DNA of 64,000 nt from Trichomonas vaginalis G3 (lineage: Eukaryota > Parabasalia > Trichomonadida > Trichomonadidae), in NCBI RefSeq assembly GCF_026262505.1, contig NC_067203.1, positions 744,001-808,000 on the forward strand, given 5' to 3'. A program made the translations under genes and the position numbers. Of the stretch, positions 1 through 8,053 are shown one piece after another (the first letter of the stretch is position 1; each line of letters begins with the position of its first letter). The notes beneath the pieces were generated by a model. It was not told the origin of the DNA. It saw nothing but the letters and a program-made list of their open reading frames with translations, and ran no database searches.

Positions 1-1385
1 AGATGCTCTCCAATACAATTTGACATCGATTGGATGTCTCAATGGAAGTTTGTTTATAGCATCTTGAAGTTCTTGCAACCTCATTGGAAGTTCTTCTGGT
101 TCAGGTTGGTATCCGAACAATCCAACTCCTTTTGGAGCTGTGTACTTCTTTTGTGCTAGAACTTTGTCTGGAACAACTTTTGGTCTTACCAACAATGAAA
201 AGTTTGTTTCGTCTTTTGGTACAAAAGTTTCTGTCAGCTTGTCATCTGGAATTGGTTCCAACAAACCTTTCTCGAAAAGAATGTTAACAGCTCTGACAAT
301 GTTGCACTTGCCTTTTCCGAACAATGGGTTTGTAAGACTTTCGTTCAACATGAAGTGGTTGTGGACAAGTACAATCTTCAACCATGGCAATTTGAAGTCA
401 ATAACATAGTCGTCATGTGAAGAACCTTTCTCAGTCGGAATGTTGACTCGGATATTGACATTTGCCAACGGTGCAATTTTTGTCAATTGACCTCTGAGAA
501 TGTACCTTGTTTTCACACATGACTCAAGATACTTCATCTTCTCATCTGTAACAAGACCAGAGTTCCTGAGACATGTAAGAATACAAGGTTCATTGACAAT
601 TTTTTCAATTGAATTGTAAATTCCATACCTGGTTAAGTTAATGTCAGACTTGTTTATGAACGGGAAGTATCCAGCATGTTGTCTGACTGCTTGAGGGTTG
701 GGTTGGTACCATTCAAACTTCACGCTTGCAATTCCTTCAATCGCATTCAAAATATCTGAGTCGGAGTCAAACATTTGTTCTCTCTTTGTAGTCTTGAAAG
801 CGTCAAGAAGCATTGCGGCTGTTGTGACATTGCCATGTGATAGTATATATGACCATCTAAATCTGTTACGGTTAGTCTGAGATTGTATCCTTTCTTATTT
901 CCGTCTTGAATTGCAGCAAGTACACCCATGAAGCCTTCTTTGTTCTTTCCTTCTTCAAAGTTTACTGTAAAGGTTCGACCAGATGCAATTTGACTTCGAA
1001 CCTCACGATACTTCTCATATGCATATCTTGTTCTTTCCATTGGAGCATGTGCGTCTTCACCTTTTCCTTTTTTCCTTCTCAAAGGATACAATTGTTCGTT
1101 ATGTTTCCAGTAGAATCTGGCAAAGCCGTCGTGTCCTTCAACTTGAGGCTCAGTAACATCGAAAGGCATGTTCATAAGACGCTCTTCTTCTAACCTCTCT
1201 AGTCTGTTTGGATAGTTGGCGCGCGCTGTTTCCAAGTCCATTTCATAGGTCAGACCAGCCAGTTTGTCATAGACTTTTATTGGCTTTCCCTTCCTATATT
1301 TAAACTTCTTTGAAACTCTCCAACCATATCTTTCTAACTCTGCTTTTATTCGAGCAGACCTTCTGTCCATTCTATACGGGGGCAT
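1..1385 (-). pseudogene. Maverick A protein-primed DNA polymerase (polB), N-terminal region, broken
   Basis: The region begins at ATG 1385 on the minus strand and runs off the left edge. The first about 210 residues are basic (YRKGKPIKVYDKL, then a LERLEEERLMNMPFD stretch). Further on are blocks resembling the N-terminal part of Maverick polymerases: a segment with NEPCILTCLRNSG, which recalls the Cys motif of OTU-like domains, and a later HNHFMLNE segment that could hold the partner His. Exonuclease and polymerase motifs would lie outside the window, so the polB assignment rests on position and these blocks. A T-rich box (TATTTTTTTATTTTTATAAA) sits just before ATG, as for other genes of this element. 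The gene is broken at least once. Treat as a fossil. Confidence 0.5.
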
Positions 1386-1440
1386 TTTATAAAAATAAAA
1401 AAATATACTGTTTTAAAATGGTATGCCATTTCATATTTCT

Positions 1441-1614
1441 CATCTAATTTCTCATGAACTTTCATCGTCAATGTTTTGTCAAAACTTCTTCATCTAATTT
1501 CTCATGAACTTTCATCGTCAATGTTTTGTCAAAACTTCTTCATCTAATTTCTCATGAACTTTCTTCATCTAATTTCTCATGAACTTCATCGTCAATGTTT
1601 TGTTAAGACTTCTT
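1441..1614. repeat. 50-bp tandem repeat between polB and the 194-residue gene
   Basis: A 50-bp unit starting CATCTAATTTCTCATGAACT occurs twice in full (1441-1490, 1491-1540). A shortened copy follows (1541-1565), then a diverged fourth copy (1566-1614). It lies in the spacer upstream of polB, with no convincing reading frame. It may be a replication-slippage array. Confidence 0.8.
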
Positions 1615-1691
1615 CATCTATGTCTTCCCAACGGTCTTTTACGACAGACTCAGCGTACAGTTCAAATAAAAATAAAAAAATGTTTTTCCTT

Positions 1692-2276
1692 TTACTTTAC
1701 GTAACCACCTGCTACCATAAGTCTTTGACGCCAACCCATACCAGCTAATGAAGGTTGGCTTGGTTTAGTCTGGAGACTAAACTTTGGTTTTGGTTTTTCT
1801 TCAGTTTTTGGCTCCCCTTCTTCTATCGGTTTTTCGTCACTTTTCGGTTCATTTGACTTTACCTCACTTGCAGGTATGGTTGTGTCGTTAACATCTTCAT
1901 AAATGTCATATGCCATCTGTTTCTGTTTTCCTTTCAACTTTTTGTGTTTGTTGTAAAGTTTAGAATATTTCGACTCTAAGTCAATGAGATGTTCTATAAT
2001 GAACTGTTGGTCAGTGAAGTAAACTTTTCCATCTGTTGTCTCGAAAATTCCTTCAGACTTCAATATTTTATTTGTGAGAGTCTGTTTCTTTTTTGAGATA
2101 CTTGCCGTTCCATTTTTATGAAAAGTGACTTTGTAGTTAGGGTTTGTATTTCCAGACCTCACACTTTCTATTATTGAATTTTTCTCTTCATCTGTAAGTT
2201 CTTTGACAGGTTTTGACAATGGTTCTGAACTTTTTGTTTGTGGTGTCAAATCTACTGTTTCAACTTCTTCGGTCAT
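1692..2276 (-). CDS. Maverick A hypothetical protein, 194 aa
   Basis: An open frame of 194 residues from ATG 2276. The ends are charged and low in complexity (an N-terminal K/E/P segment, a C-terminal KPIEEGEPKTEEKPKPKF linker). The central 80 residues contain YKVTFHKNGTASISKKKQT followed by a probable coiled coil (EHLIDLESKYSKLYNKHKKLKGKQKQM). The upstream sequence has the T-rich box TTTTTTTACTG just before GAGATGAAATG. The same arrangement (acidic leader, short beta block, coiled coil) is seen in the 122-residue gene at 45513-45881 of Maverick B, so the two may be counterparts. No enzyme motif is visible; a virion or accessory role is inference. Confidence 0.6.
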   Translation of the reverse strand: MTEEVETVDLTPQTKSSEPLSKPVKELTDEEKNSIIESVRSGNTNPNYKVTFHKNGTASISKKKQTLTNKILKSEGIFETTDGKVYFTDQQFIIEHLIDLESKYSKLYNKHKKLKGKQKQMAYDIYEDVNDTTIPASEVKSNEPKSDEKPIEEGEPKTEEKPKPKFSLQTKPSQPSLAGMGWRQRLMVAGGYVK

Positions 2277-2295
2277 TTCATCTCAGTAAAAAAAT

Positions 2296-2451
2296 TTAGT
2301 TTGGTTTGTTTTCAACTGGTTGTTGAGGTTTTTTAAGTCGGTCTAAAACTTCTTGAGGTATAGGGAGGACTTGACAAACACGTGGTTGTGTAACTGCTGG
2401 AAGCCGACAAAGCCATCTTGAGCCCATTTGTCTCAATGCTGTATTGTTCAT
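2296..2451 (-). CDS. Maverick A small ORF, 51 aa
   Basis: ATG 2451 opens a 51-residue frame (MNNTALRQMGSRWLCR...) that is proline- and arginine-rich. It is preceded by the same TTTTTTTACTGAGATGAA leader as its downstream neighbour at 2276. That duplicated leader is the main reason to think it is expressed. It resembles no family I know. It could be a short virion core or linker peptide. Confidence 0.4.
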   Translation of the reverse strand: MNNTALRQMGSRWLCRLPAVTQPRVCQVLPIPQEVLDRLKKPQQPVENKPN

Positions 2452-2470
2452 TTCATCTCAGTAAAAAAAT

Positions 2471-2872
2471 TTACATTCCCCAAGTTTGAGGTGGTTGAGG
2501 TTGGTTGTTGTTTACCCACTGTTGTGCATGGTTATATCCTCTGTTAAAGAATCTTTCACCTTGGTCCATGTAGTGCCCTGCTTGGTTATAGTAGTCATTT
2601 GCTTTGTTATAGTAGTTTCCTGCTTGTCTTCCTACATTGTCCATCCATCCTTGAACTTTTCCTCTTGTTTCAGGATTTGGAATAAGATTTGCTGCATCTC
2701 GTGCTACATCCCAACCTTTCTGTACGGTTTGTATAATAGGTTGTGCTTTCTCTTTCAGTATACCTAATGTACTCAAAATCTTCCTTCCAATTCCAAATGC
2801 ACCTCTGGCTAGTGTTCCCACTGCTGGCAAAAATCTAGATGCGACTCCTGCTATTGCGCCAAATAAACCCAT
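2471..2872 (-). CDS. Maverick A virion-type protein, 133 aa, amphipathic N-terminus
   Basis: The frame opens MGLFGAIAGVASRFLPAVGT, a glycine- and alanine-rich amphipathic or membrane-seeking segment. It continues with basic helices and ends in repeated NYYNKANDYYNQAG-like motifs and a Q/N/P tail. MGLFG/MGFFG openings recur in this element (5866-6108) and MAAGFFKK in Maverick B. Such short basic amphipathic proteins fit the minor virion or membrane-active proteins of Polintons; that role is inference. The gene is divergent from the integrase region at 2889 with only 16 bp between the two start codons, so one promoter must serve both. Confidence 0.55.
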   Translation of the reverse strand: MGLFGAIAGVASRFLPAVGTLARGAFGIGRKILSTLGILKEKAQPIIQTVQKGWDVARDAANLIPNPETRGKVQGWMDNVGRQAGNYYNKANDYYNQAGHYMDQGERFFNRGYNHAQQWVNNNQPQPPQTWGM

Positions 2873-2888
2873 TTCTTATGGGTTAAAA
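2873..2888. promoter_or_regulatory. Shared 16-bp divergent start region
   Basis: Only TCTTATGGGTTAAAA-like sequence separates the minus-strand ATG at 2872 from the plus-strand ATG at 2889. Read on the minus strand it is ATTTTTAACCCATAAGAA. This carries the T-rich box found before most Maverick genes in the window. Confidence 0.4.
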
Positions 2889-3849
2889 ATGACGAATTCA
2901 AACAAGGACCCGTATGTTTCTAAAGCGACAAAGAAAGCACTCATGGTAAAAATCTTTAGTTCAACACCAAATGCTTGGTTTATGGATATCTTGGAAAACA
3001 TTCCGAGATATAGAGAAGATGGACCACCATACTGGCTAATATTTGTCGGTCAAAACACAAGATACTGTGAAGCCATACCATTATGGTCCAAAAATATTTT
3101 AGATGTGAAAACTGCTTTGACAATATTCGTTGACAAATACCATCCAACAAAACTGACATCTGACTGTGAAAGTTCTTTCAAATCAGACGATATTAAAAAT
3201 ATCTGCGTTCAAAAAATGTAAACCAAATATTTCATTGTCGACCAAAACCATTCTGCTCTTGGTGTCATTGACAGTTGTATAAAAATCTTAAGAGACTTAA
3301 ACCAACCACAAGGTGGTGAGGTAGATGAAATGTCATATGACGACAAGTATAGACACTTCTCCATGGCAAAGATGAGACAAGTTTTAATATTTACAATAGC
3401 CGTAAACAAAAAGGTTTGGGAAACCACTCCCCCGAAGAAATGAAAAACAACCCTGACTTAGAGAAAGACTATATATTTAATAGTTTAGTCAAAAGAGACA
3501 AACAAGAAAGAATGCCAGGCTTTCAAACTTAAGAAAGGTGACAAAGTAAAAATAGAAATACCTAAACGCGACCCATATGAAAATACTATTGACTATGACA
3601 ACAATGGGAACTCGACAGGTACTCACGTTCGTGTTCGTAAAAATAGAAGAAAGTATACAAGAGAATATTATGAAGTTTTAGGCAAACATGGCAAAATGTA
3701 CAGACTGCAAGCAGAAGATAAAACTACTATTGTCAGACCTCGTTTTCAAACTTGTTAAAGGTCAAGGTGGTATACTTTCAAAGACAGTTCCTAACAAATA
3801 TAAGACAACTCCTGACGAATATGCTAAAGAAGTTGAAAATGACGACTAA
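2889..3849 (+). pseudogene. Maverick A integrase (rve family), broken
   Basis: The first open part shows a retroviral-type integrase core: WFMDILENIPRYREDGPPYWLIFVG holds the first catalytic Asp segment, and KYHPTKLTSDCESSF the second (TSDCESSF). Beyond it come a helix resembling the third catalytic segment and a C-terminal basic, chromo- or SH3-like part with GKHGKMYRLQAEDKTTIVRPRF. Maverick integrases normally have this order. The region is clearly interrupted several times. It is read as a fossil of the integration module; the counterpart in B at 33536-35092 is fully open. Confidence 0.75.
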
Positions 3850-4996
3850 GCATTTCTATACCATGCGTAAACTGTCATGTAAGGTGGCATGTAGTCTTTA
3901 CTTTGTCCGTTGTTTGCGTATACCCTGAAACGCGATGTGTATGGTTTCCTTCTCCCTGTGTGCTACCCCAGAAACAATTTATAGCAAACTGAACGTTGTC
4001 TTTAACATCATATCCTTTACCTTTTTCATTGCTGACCAATCCCAAAATCTATGCTTATGCCAACCTGCTTGAGATGTACTTAAATCTATGTAGTGACTGT
4101 GTGCAGGTAAGTTTTCACTGAAATCGTTTTCTTCCACCTGTTTCCTTTGAAGAGTTTGCACAATACAAAAACCTGTCGACTATTTGAGTCCAAGTTCCAA
4201 AACCAAGTACTACTTCTGGTTTGGTAGAGTTCATTGACGTATAAATAGAACCTATAGGATATAGTGTTTGAAGTATTTCTGTCTTTAATGTTTGAAGCTC
4301 TGTTTTGTCTGCTTTCTTATATAACTCATCGTTAACATATGTTTTGTCTGCTTTTGTATATAACTTTTCTTCAAGTTCATTTACGTCAGAGATGCTATGT
4401 CTATGATATTTTTGTGAGTATGTTCCTTCTGTCCATGCGAAAATATACTCTTTTGTTGCATCTACATATCCAGCTATCCATGTCGAGTCTGCTTTCTTCT
4501 TTAACTCATCGTTAACATATGTTTTGTCAGCTTTAAGGTCTAAACATTCTGAAACCCACCCTGTATTGGCTTTACCTTCTAAAATCTTCGATGTCCGTTC
4601 ATGGTACCATTCAACCATTTTTTTAATTTCTTCATCTTTTTCATCCACATATTCCTTATTTGCCTTCTTCACTAACCCACTAGCCAGATATGCTAACTCA
4701 TCGTCAACATATGTTTTATCTGCTTTGTTGTCAATATCTGCTTTCAAAAGAAGTTCATCTATAGGTTTCTCGTTTAAAGTTCTTTTTGTTGGATTTATAC
4801 AAACAGTATGGTTCTTACTGTCTTGAAATAGAAACTCGTCTGTCAATGGGTTTAATGTCAGTTTTAAGTTTCCTTCTTTCAATGACTCAGATATCTTAGA
4901 ATAGTTTGAAAAGTTTGTTGTGTTCTTATTTAGAGCTTGTACAATGAGTTGTCGGTTGTGTTGTATTTCTCTCATAGACGCTGTTTCATTCGACAT
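3850..4996 (-). pseudogene. Maverick A tail-fibre-like gene, broken near its end
   Basis: The long open part starts at ATG 4996. It has about 80 residues of unique sequence (TLNPLTDEFLFQDSKNHTV), then repeats of the form ADKTYVDDEL / KKADKT, then the collar-like segment TLYPIGSIYTSMNST...FGTWTQIVDRFLYCA. This organisation is that of phage T4-like short tail fibres and gp10/gp12 collar domains. Maverick B has a counterpart at 38486-39540, whose end carries LPPHTHTG. The gene may encode a receptor-binding fibre of the virion; that function is inferred from the fold only. The gene is broken. Confidence 0.65.
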
Positions 4997-5014
4997 TTTT
5001 ATTCTAGATAAAAT
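4997..5014. promoter_or_regulatory. 18-bp bidirectional promoter-like spacer
   Basis: The sequence TTTTATTCTAGATAAA separates two divergent ATGs (4996 minus, 5015 plus). Both strands carry a T/A-rich box ending 4-8 bases before the start codon. The same box (TTTTTAT plus a few A/T bases, then ATG) is seen at 6489, 7447, 10575, 33536, 38018, 42364 and 44897. Confidence 0.4.
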
Positions 5015-5863
5015 ATGCTTTCAATAGAAAAAGAAAATTCAAGAGTTGCTACAACTAAACCATTAGATGAACTTTTTACGAATGTCGGTCAAAAGTTTGA
5101 GACAGAGACCGTAAAGCATGAAGGCTATCGTTTTGACTACCCGTTAAGATGGTTAAGAGACCCATCCGTCACAAAAGCTATTGGCTTTCGTAGAATGAAG
5201 TTCATTTCAGAAGCCATACATGGTTTCCCATTTACGGTCGCTTTTGAAGTTCGATACTATAACAAAGAAAAACGTACGTATGAGAAATTTGAACAGGGAA
5301 AACTTTTACAAGTGAATTTGCTTGTAAACTTAGAAACAAACTCTTCAAGCTTTTCAAGAAAAAATAAACGATATCTATCTCGAATATGCAAACCAGTTTA
5401 ACATTGACGAAGGAGAGTACCATCTCATATTGTTTATGACAGGAAAAATGCAACTGTTAAAATCAATAGAATAGAAGACCTTGGAGAAGACGTTTATATT
5501 TCTACAAAATATAACAACTTGGCATGGTATAGATTTTTGAGGATGTTAAATCAGCCTGCAGAATATCCAGTACACCCGAACTTTTATGAAGTCGAAAACC
5601 CTAATGGAACATATGAAAATGTTTTCGACTCAGATGCTATTATAGTTCATGCTTCATTTTCTGGCGCACAAAACTCTTTTTTATGCTTGGCAAATGACTT
5701 TTACGAAAAACCTACAAAGCTATATGAACCACCGAGTGGAAGTATTTCAGACTTTCAAGTATGGTTTACTACAGATGGAAGAAAGAGAATAGTTCCATTA
5801 TACCATGCGTTTTACTTAGAACTTAGTCTCATATACAACTACTATCGAACGGTAAAAATATAA
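5015..5863 (+). pseudogene. Maverick A minor-capsid/penton-like region, broken
   Basis: The region opens MLSIEKENSRVATTKPLDEL and continues with alternating beta-rich stretches (PFTVAFEVRYYNKEKRTYEKF). The last 115 residues (SDAIIVHASFSGAQNSFLC ... VWFTTDGRKRIVPLYHAFY) look like a jelly-roll sheet. Size, beta content and place in the virion cluster suit the penton or minor capsid protein of Polintons, but no diagnostic residue allows a firm call. It is broken once or a few times. Confidence 0.45.
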
Positions 5864-5865
5864 TT

Positions 5866-6108
5866 TTAATACGGTTGAGGTGTTGGATTTGGTTGCCAAC
5901 TTGACTGTGGTGCAGGTTCAGGCTGTTGTATAACAGGAGCTTGTTCTTCTGGTTCAGGGTCTTTAGGTATAATACCAACGAACTGACCTACTCTTTTACC
6001 AATATTTTTGACTCCGTTCCAAATTCCTCTTCCTACGGTTTTTATTCCATTCCATATACCTCTTCCAACATTTCGAAAGAAGTTTCCTATTCTTCCAAAG
6101 AAACCCAT
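5866..6108 (-). CDS. Maverick A short amphipathic virion-type protein, 80 aa
   Basis: This open 80-residue frame starts MGFFGRIGNFFRNVGRGIWNG. It contains two near copies of the block GRGIWNGIKTV / GRGIWNGVKNI, then a P/Q/E-rich tail. The first 50 residues form a basic amphipathic helix with Trp, Phe and Gly on one face, as in membrane-lytic minor capsid peptides (adenovirus pVI is the classic analogue; a functional match is inference). It ends 2 bp from the capsid-like region on the other strand. Confidence 0.5.
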   Translation of the reverse strand: MGFFGRIGNFFRNVGRGIWNGIKTVGRGIWNGVKNIGKRVGQFVGIIPKDPEPEEQAPVIQQPEPAPQSSWQPNPTPQPY

Positions 6109-6126
6109 TTTACTATATGTAAAAAT

Positions 6127-6489
6127 CTAATGTCCGCCTAGTCTCTTACGTTTCCTTCTGAGTTCCATAGCATTTTTTAACTGGAGCTCATACATTCTAT
6201 TTCTCCTCTGGTAGAAAACATACTCTGGGTCAACTCCTGTGTTCGCGTCATCTGCATAGAGTTGTTTATATCCCACTTCAGGGTTTGTATAAAACTCTTT
6301 CCATCTCATATTTGCATACCATGGTGGCAAACCTAACGCAGCGTCATTTGACATGGCAGTTTGCATTTGTACATCTGTTGGCACTTGACCATAGTTTGCC
6401 ATTGCAGTTTGTATTCTAACTTCATTTGGAATATTCTCTGGGTTTGGTTGTCCAGGTTGCTGTGCATTCGCTAAGTTCTGTGCGTCCAT
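6127..6489 (-). CDS. Maverick A hypothetical protein, 120 aa
   Basis: The open frame runs from ATG 6489 with a TTTTTATC box upstream. The first half is Q/N/P-rich and contains two near copies of RIQTAMANYGQVPTDV / VQMQTAMSNDAALG. The second half is aromatic and basic (WYANMRWKEFYTNPEVGYKQLYADDANTG) and ends in a K/R-rich tail (ELRRKRKRLGGH). A DNA-binding or core protein would fit the tail. I do not recognise the family. Confidence 0.5.
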   Translation of the reverse strand: MDAQNLANAQQPGQPNPENIPNEVRIQTAMANYGQVPTDVQMQTAMSNDAALGLPPWYANMRWKEFYTNPEVGYKQLYADDANTGVDPEYVFYQRRNRMYELQLKNAMELRRKRKRLGGH

Positions 6490-6512
6490 TTAATATTAGA
6501 TAAAAATATCTC

Positions 6513-6644
6513 TTACGAGTACATATGCTGAACATTTGCAGGCAGTGGTTCATCTTCATATTCTCTATATCTTTCTGCCACGTCAAATAAGTAAATGACA
6601 CAATGGAAAAAACCTAAAACAAGTAGTCCTATTTCAAACCACAT
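6513..6644 (-). CDS. Maverick A single-pass membrane peptide, 43 aa
   Basis: ATG 6644 opens a 43-residue frame whose first 20 residues ([20 protein letters not shown]) are one hydrophobic membrane segment. An acidic tail (ERYREYEDEPLPANVQHMYS) follows. It overlaps the end of the methylase gene by 16 bp, a tight arrangement typical of viral operons. A holin-, viroporin- or membrane-anchor-like role is possible, but nothing proves it. Confidence 0.4.
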   Translation of the reverse strand: MWFEIGLLVLGFFHCVIYLFDVAERYREYEDEPLPANVQHMYS

Positions 6645-7447
6645 TTACTTACCAATAAAATTTCTTTGTTATGACACTTTTTCCGGTTTATAGGACCTCT
6701 CTCATATTCTATCTTATCGTATCTAAAATCATAGTCATGTATATCCTCTAACCATCTCATGACACTTTCCAAACCACTTTTATCGGATGTAAAGTAAAAG
6801 CATGGATGGTTATGTAAAACGTCTAAAGTTTCTAAAGAGTCTCTCAAAGTCCAGTCTACTTGGTATTGAAAATCGTATGTGTTATAGAACGGTGGGTCTA
6901 CTATAAAGAAAACATTTTCCTTGTTTTTATATTTTTCATACAACTCTGTCCAACGACATCTCACAAACTCTATACCCTCAGTATATTTTTCTATGTTCTC
7001 TTTGAAAACCTTTGTATAGTTAAGATATAAAACGTTTGACATAAGTGTTTCAATGTCATGAACTCTTATAGAACCACTATACAATAGTCTAGAAGATATA
7101 CTATCCCAGTCAATATACTCTGCTTTTTTCAAAACCTCTCTGACAGTATTTTTCTTATCTAATGGTATACGTTCCATCTTACCTATAGGTATCTTTTCTT
7201 TTAACTCTTTCAATATTTTGTTTGTGTCTGGTATATGTTTGAGACGGTTCATATAGTTGTCGAAGTCATTGCATATAATCTTTGAGTCTGGGAATACGGT
7301 ATGGCACAAATGAGATATATAGAAACTTCCACCGAACAAATCTACAAATGTTAGACCATTCGGTAGTTTCTTAAGTTCTCTCAATATAATATCTTTACAT
7401 CTACTCTTATTTCCAAAGAAGGGTAACGGTGGTTTTGTAAAATTCAT
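6629..7447 (-). CDS. DNA adenine N6-methyltransferase (D12/Dam class)
   Basis: This open 272-residue gene has the order of a class D12 adenine methylase. The AdoMet-binding N-terminal motif is [12 protein letters not shown] (residues 5-16) with [14 protein letters not shown] close behind, a central variable part acts as target recognition, and the catalytic motif is [10 protein letters not shown] (about residue 190). It should transfer a methyl group from AdoMet to N6 of adenine. Dam-class genes occur in some Mavericks and giant-virus relatives; possible roles are marking element DNA or guarding it from nucleases (inference). The start is fixed by the T-rich box just before ATG 7447. The gene looks whole. 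Confidence 0.85.
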   Translation of the reverse strand: MNFTKPPLPFFGNKSRCKDIILRELKKLPNGLTFVDLFGGSFYISHLCHTVFPDSKIICNDFDNYMNRLKHIPDTNKILKELKEKIPIGKMERIPLDKKNTVREVLKKAEYIDWDSISSRLLYSGSIRVHDIETLMSNVLYLNYTKVFKENIEKYTEGIEFVRCRWTELYEKYKNKENVFFIVDPPFYNTYDFQYQVDWTLRDSLETLDVLHNHPCFYFTSDKSGLESVMRWLEDIHDYDFRYDKIEYERGPINRKKCHNKEILLVSKCGLK

Positions 7448-7497
7448 TTTATATACAATAAAAATGTTTTTTCCCTGAAAAGTGACAAAACATCTTC

Positions 7498-7530
7498 GGG
7501 GCTAGAAGGGGCGCAGCCCCTGGAAGCCCC
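7498..7530. other. 33-bp GC hairpin (shared with 57036-57068)
   Basis: An outer stem GGGGCT/AGCCCC encloses an inner AGGGGC-TGC-GCCCCT hairpin, the two separated by a 3-base internal loop on each side. A long T run follows at 7541. The block stands out in DNA that is over 70% A+T. The same hairpin lies at 57036-57068 in Maverick C, again downstream of a gene's end and next to a homopolymer run. It could be a transcript 3' end signal or a mobile repeat. Confidence 0.7.
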
Positions 7531-7548
7531 AATCCCTTTTTTTTTTTT

Positions 7549-7797
7549 ATAAATATATACATATATAAATATATACATATATAAATATATACATATATAA
7601 ATATATACATATATAAATATATACATATATAAATATATACATATATAAATATATACATATATAAATATATACATATATAAATATATACATATATAAATAT
7701 ATACATATATAAATATATACATATATAAATATATACATATATAAATATATACATATATAAATATACATATATAAATATATTTATATATATAAATATA
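7549..7797. repeat. AT microsatellite-like array, 16-bp unit
   Basis: About 15 head-to-tail copies of ATAAATATATACATAT, degenerating at the right end. It lies between the methylase and helicase genes. Long open frames of I, Y and M codons across it are an artefact of the repeat. Confidence 0.95.
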
Positions 7798-8053
7798 TAA
7801 ATAACAAAATACAATCAAAAAATAGTGTTTGGAAATTTAAGGTTAAGTGTCACTTTTTCGTAAATTCTACCACACTCGAAGTTGTGAAGGATGTTTGAGT
7901 CAAAACACATGGTTCTTCAGAGCTGTTAAGAAACTTAGTAAAGAACGACAGAAATATTTTATAGAGAAGTATTGCAAAGGATGTGTAAATGAATTGTTTG
8001 AAATAGAACTTAGAGACACTTTCACACTAAAGGACTTGAGAAGAAATAAGTAC

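Noticed and set aside
7444-7818. Long minus-strand frames of I/Y/M codons
   Set aside because: They are produced by the 16-bp AT repeat; no protein-like composition.
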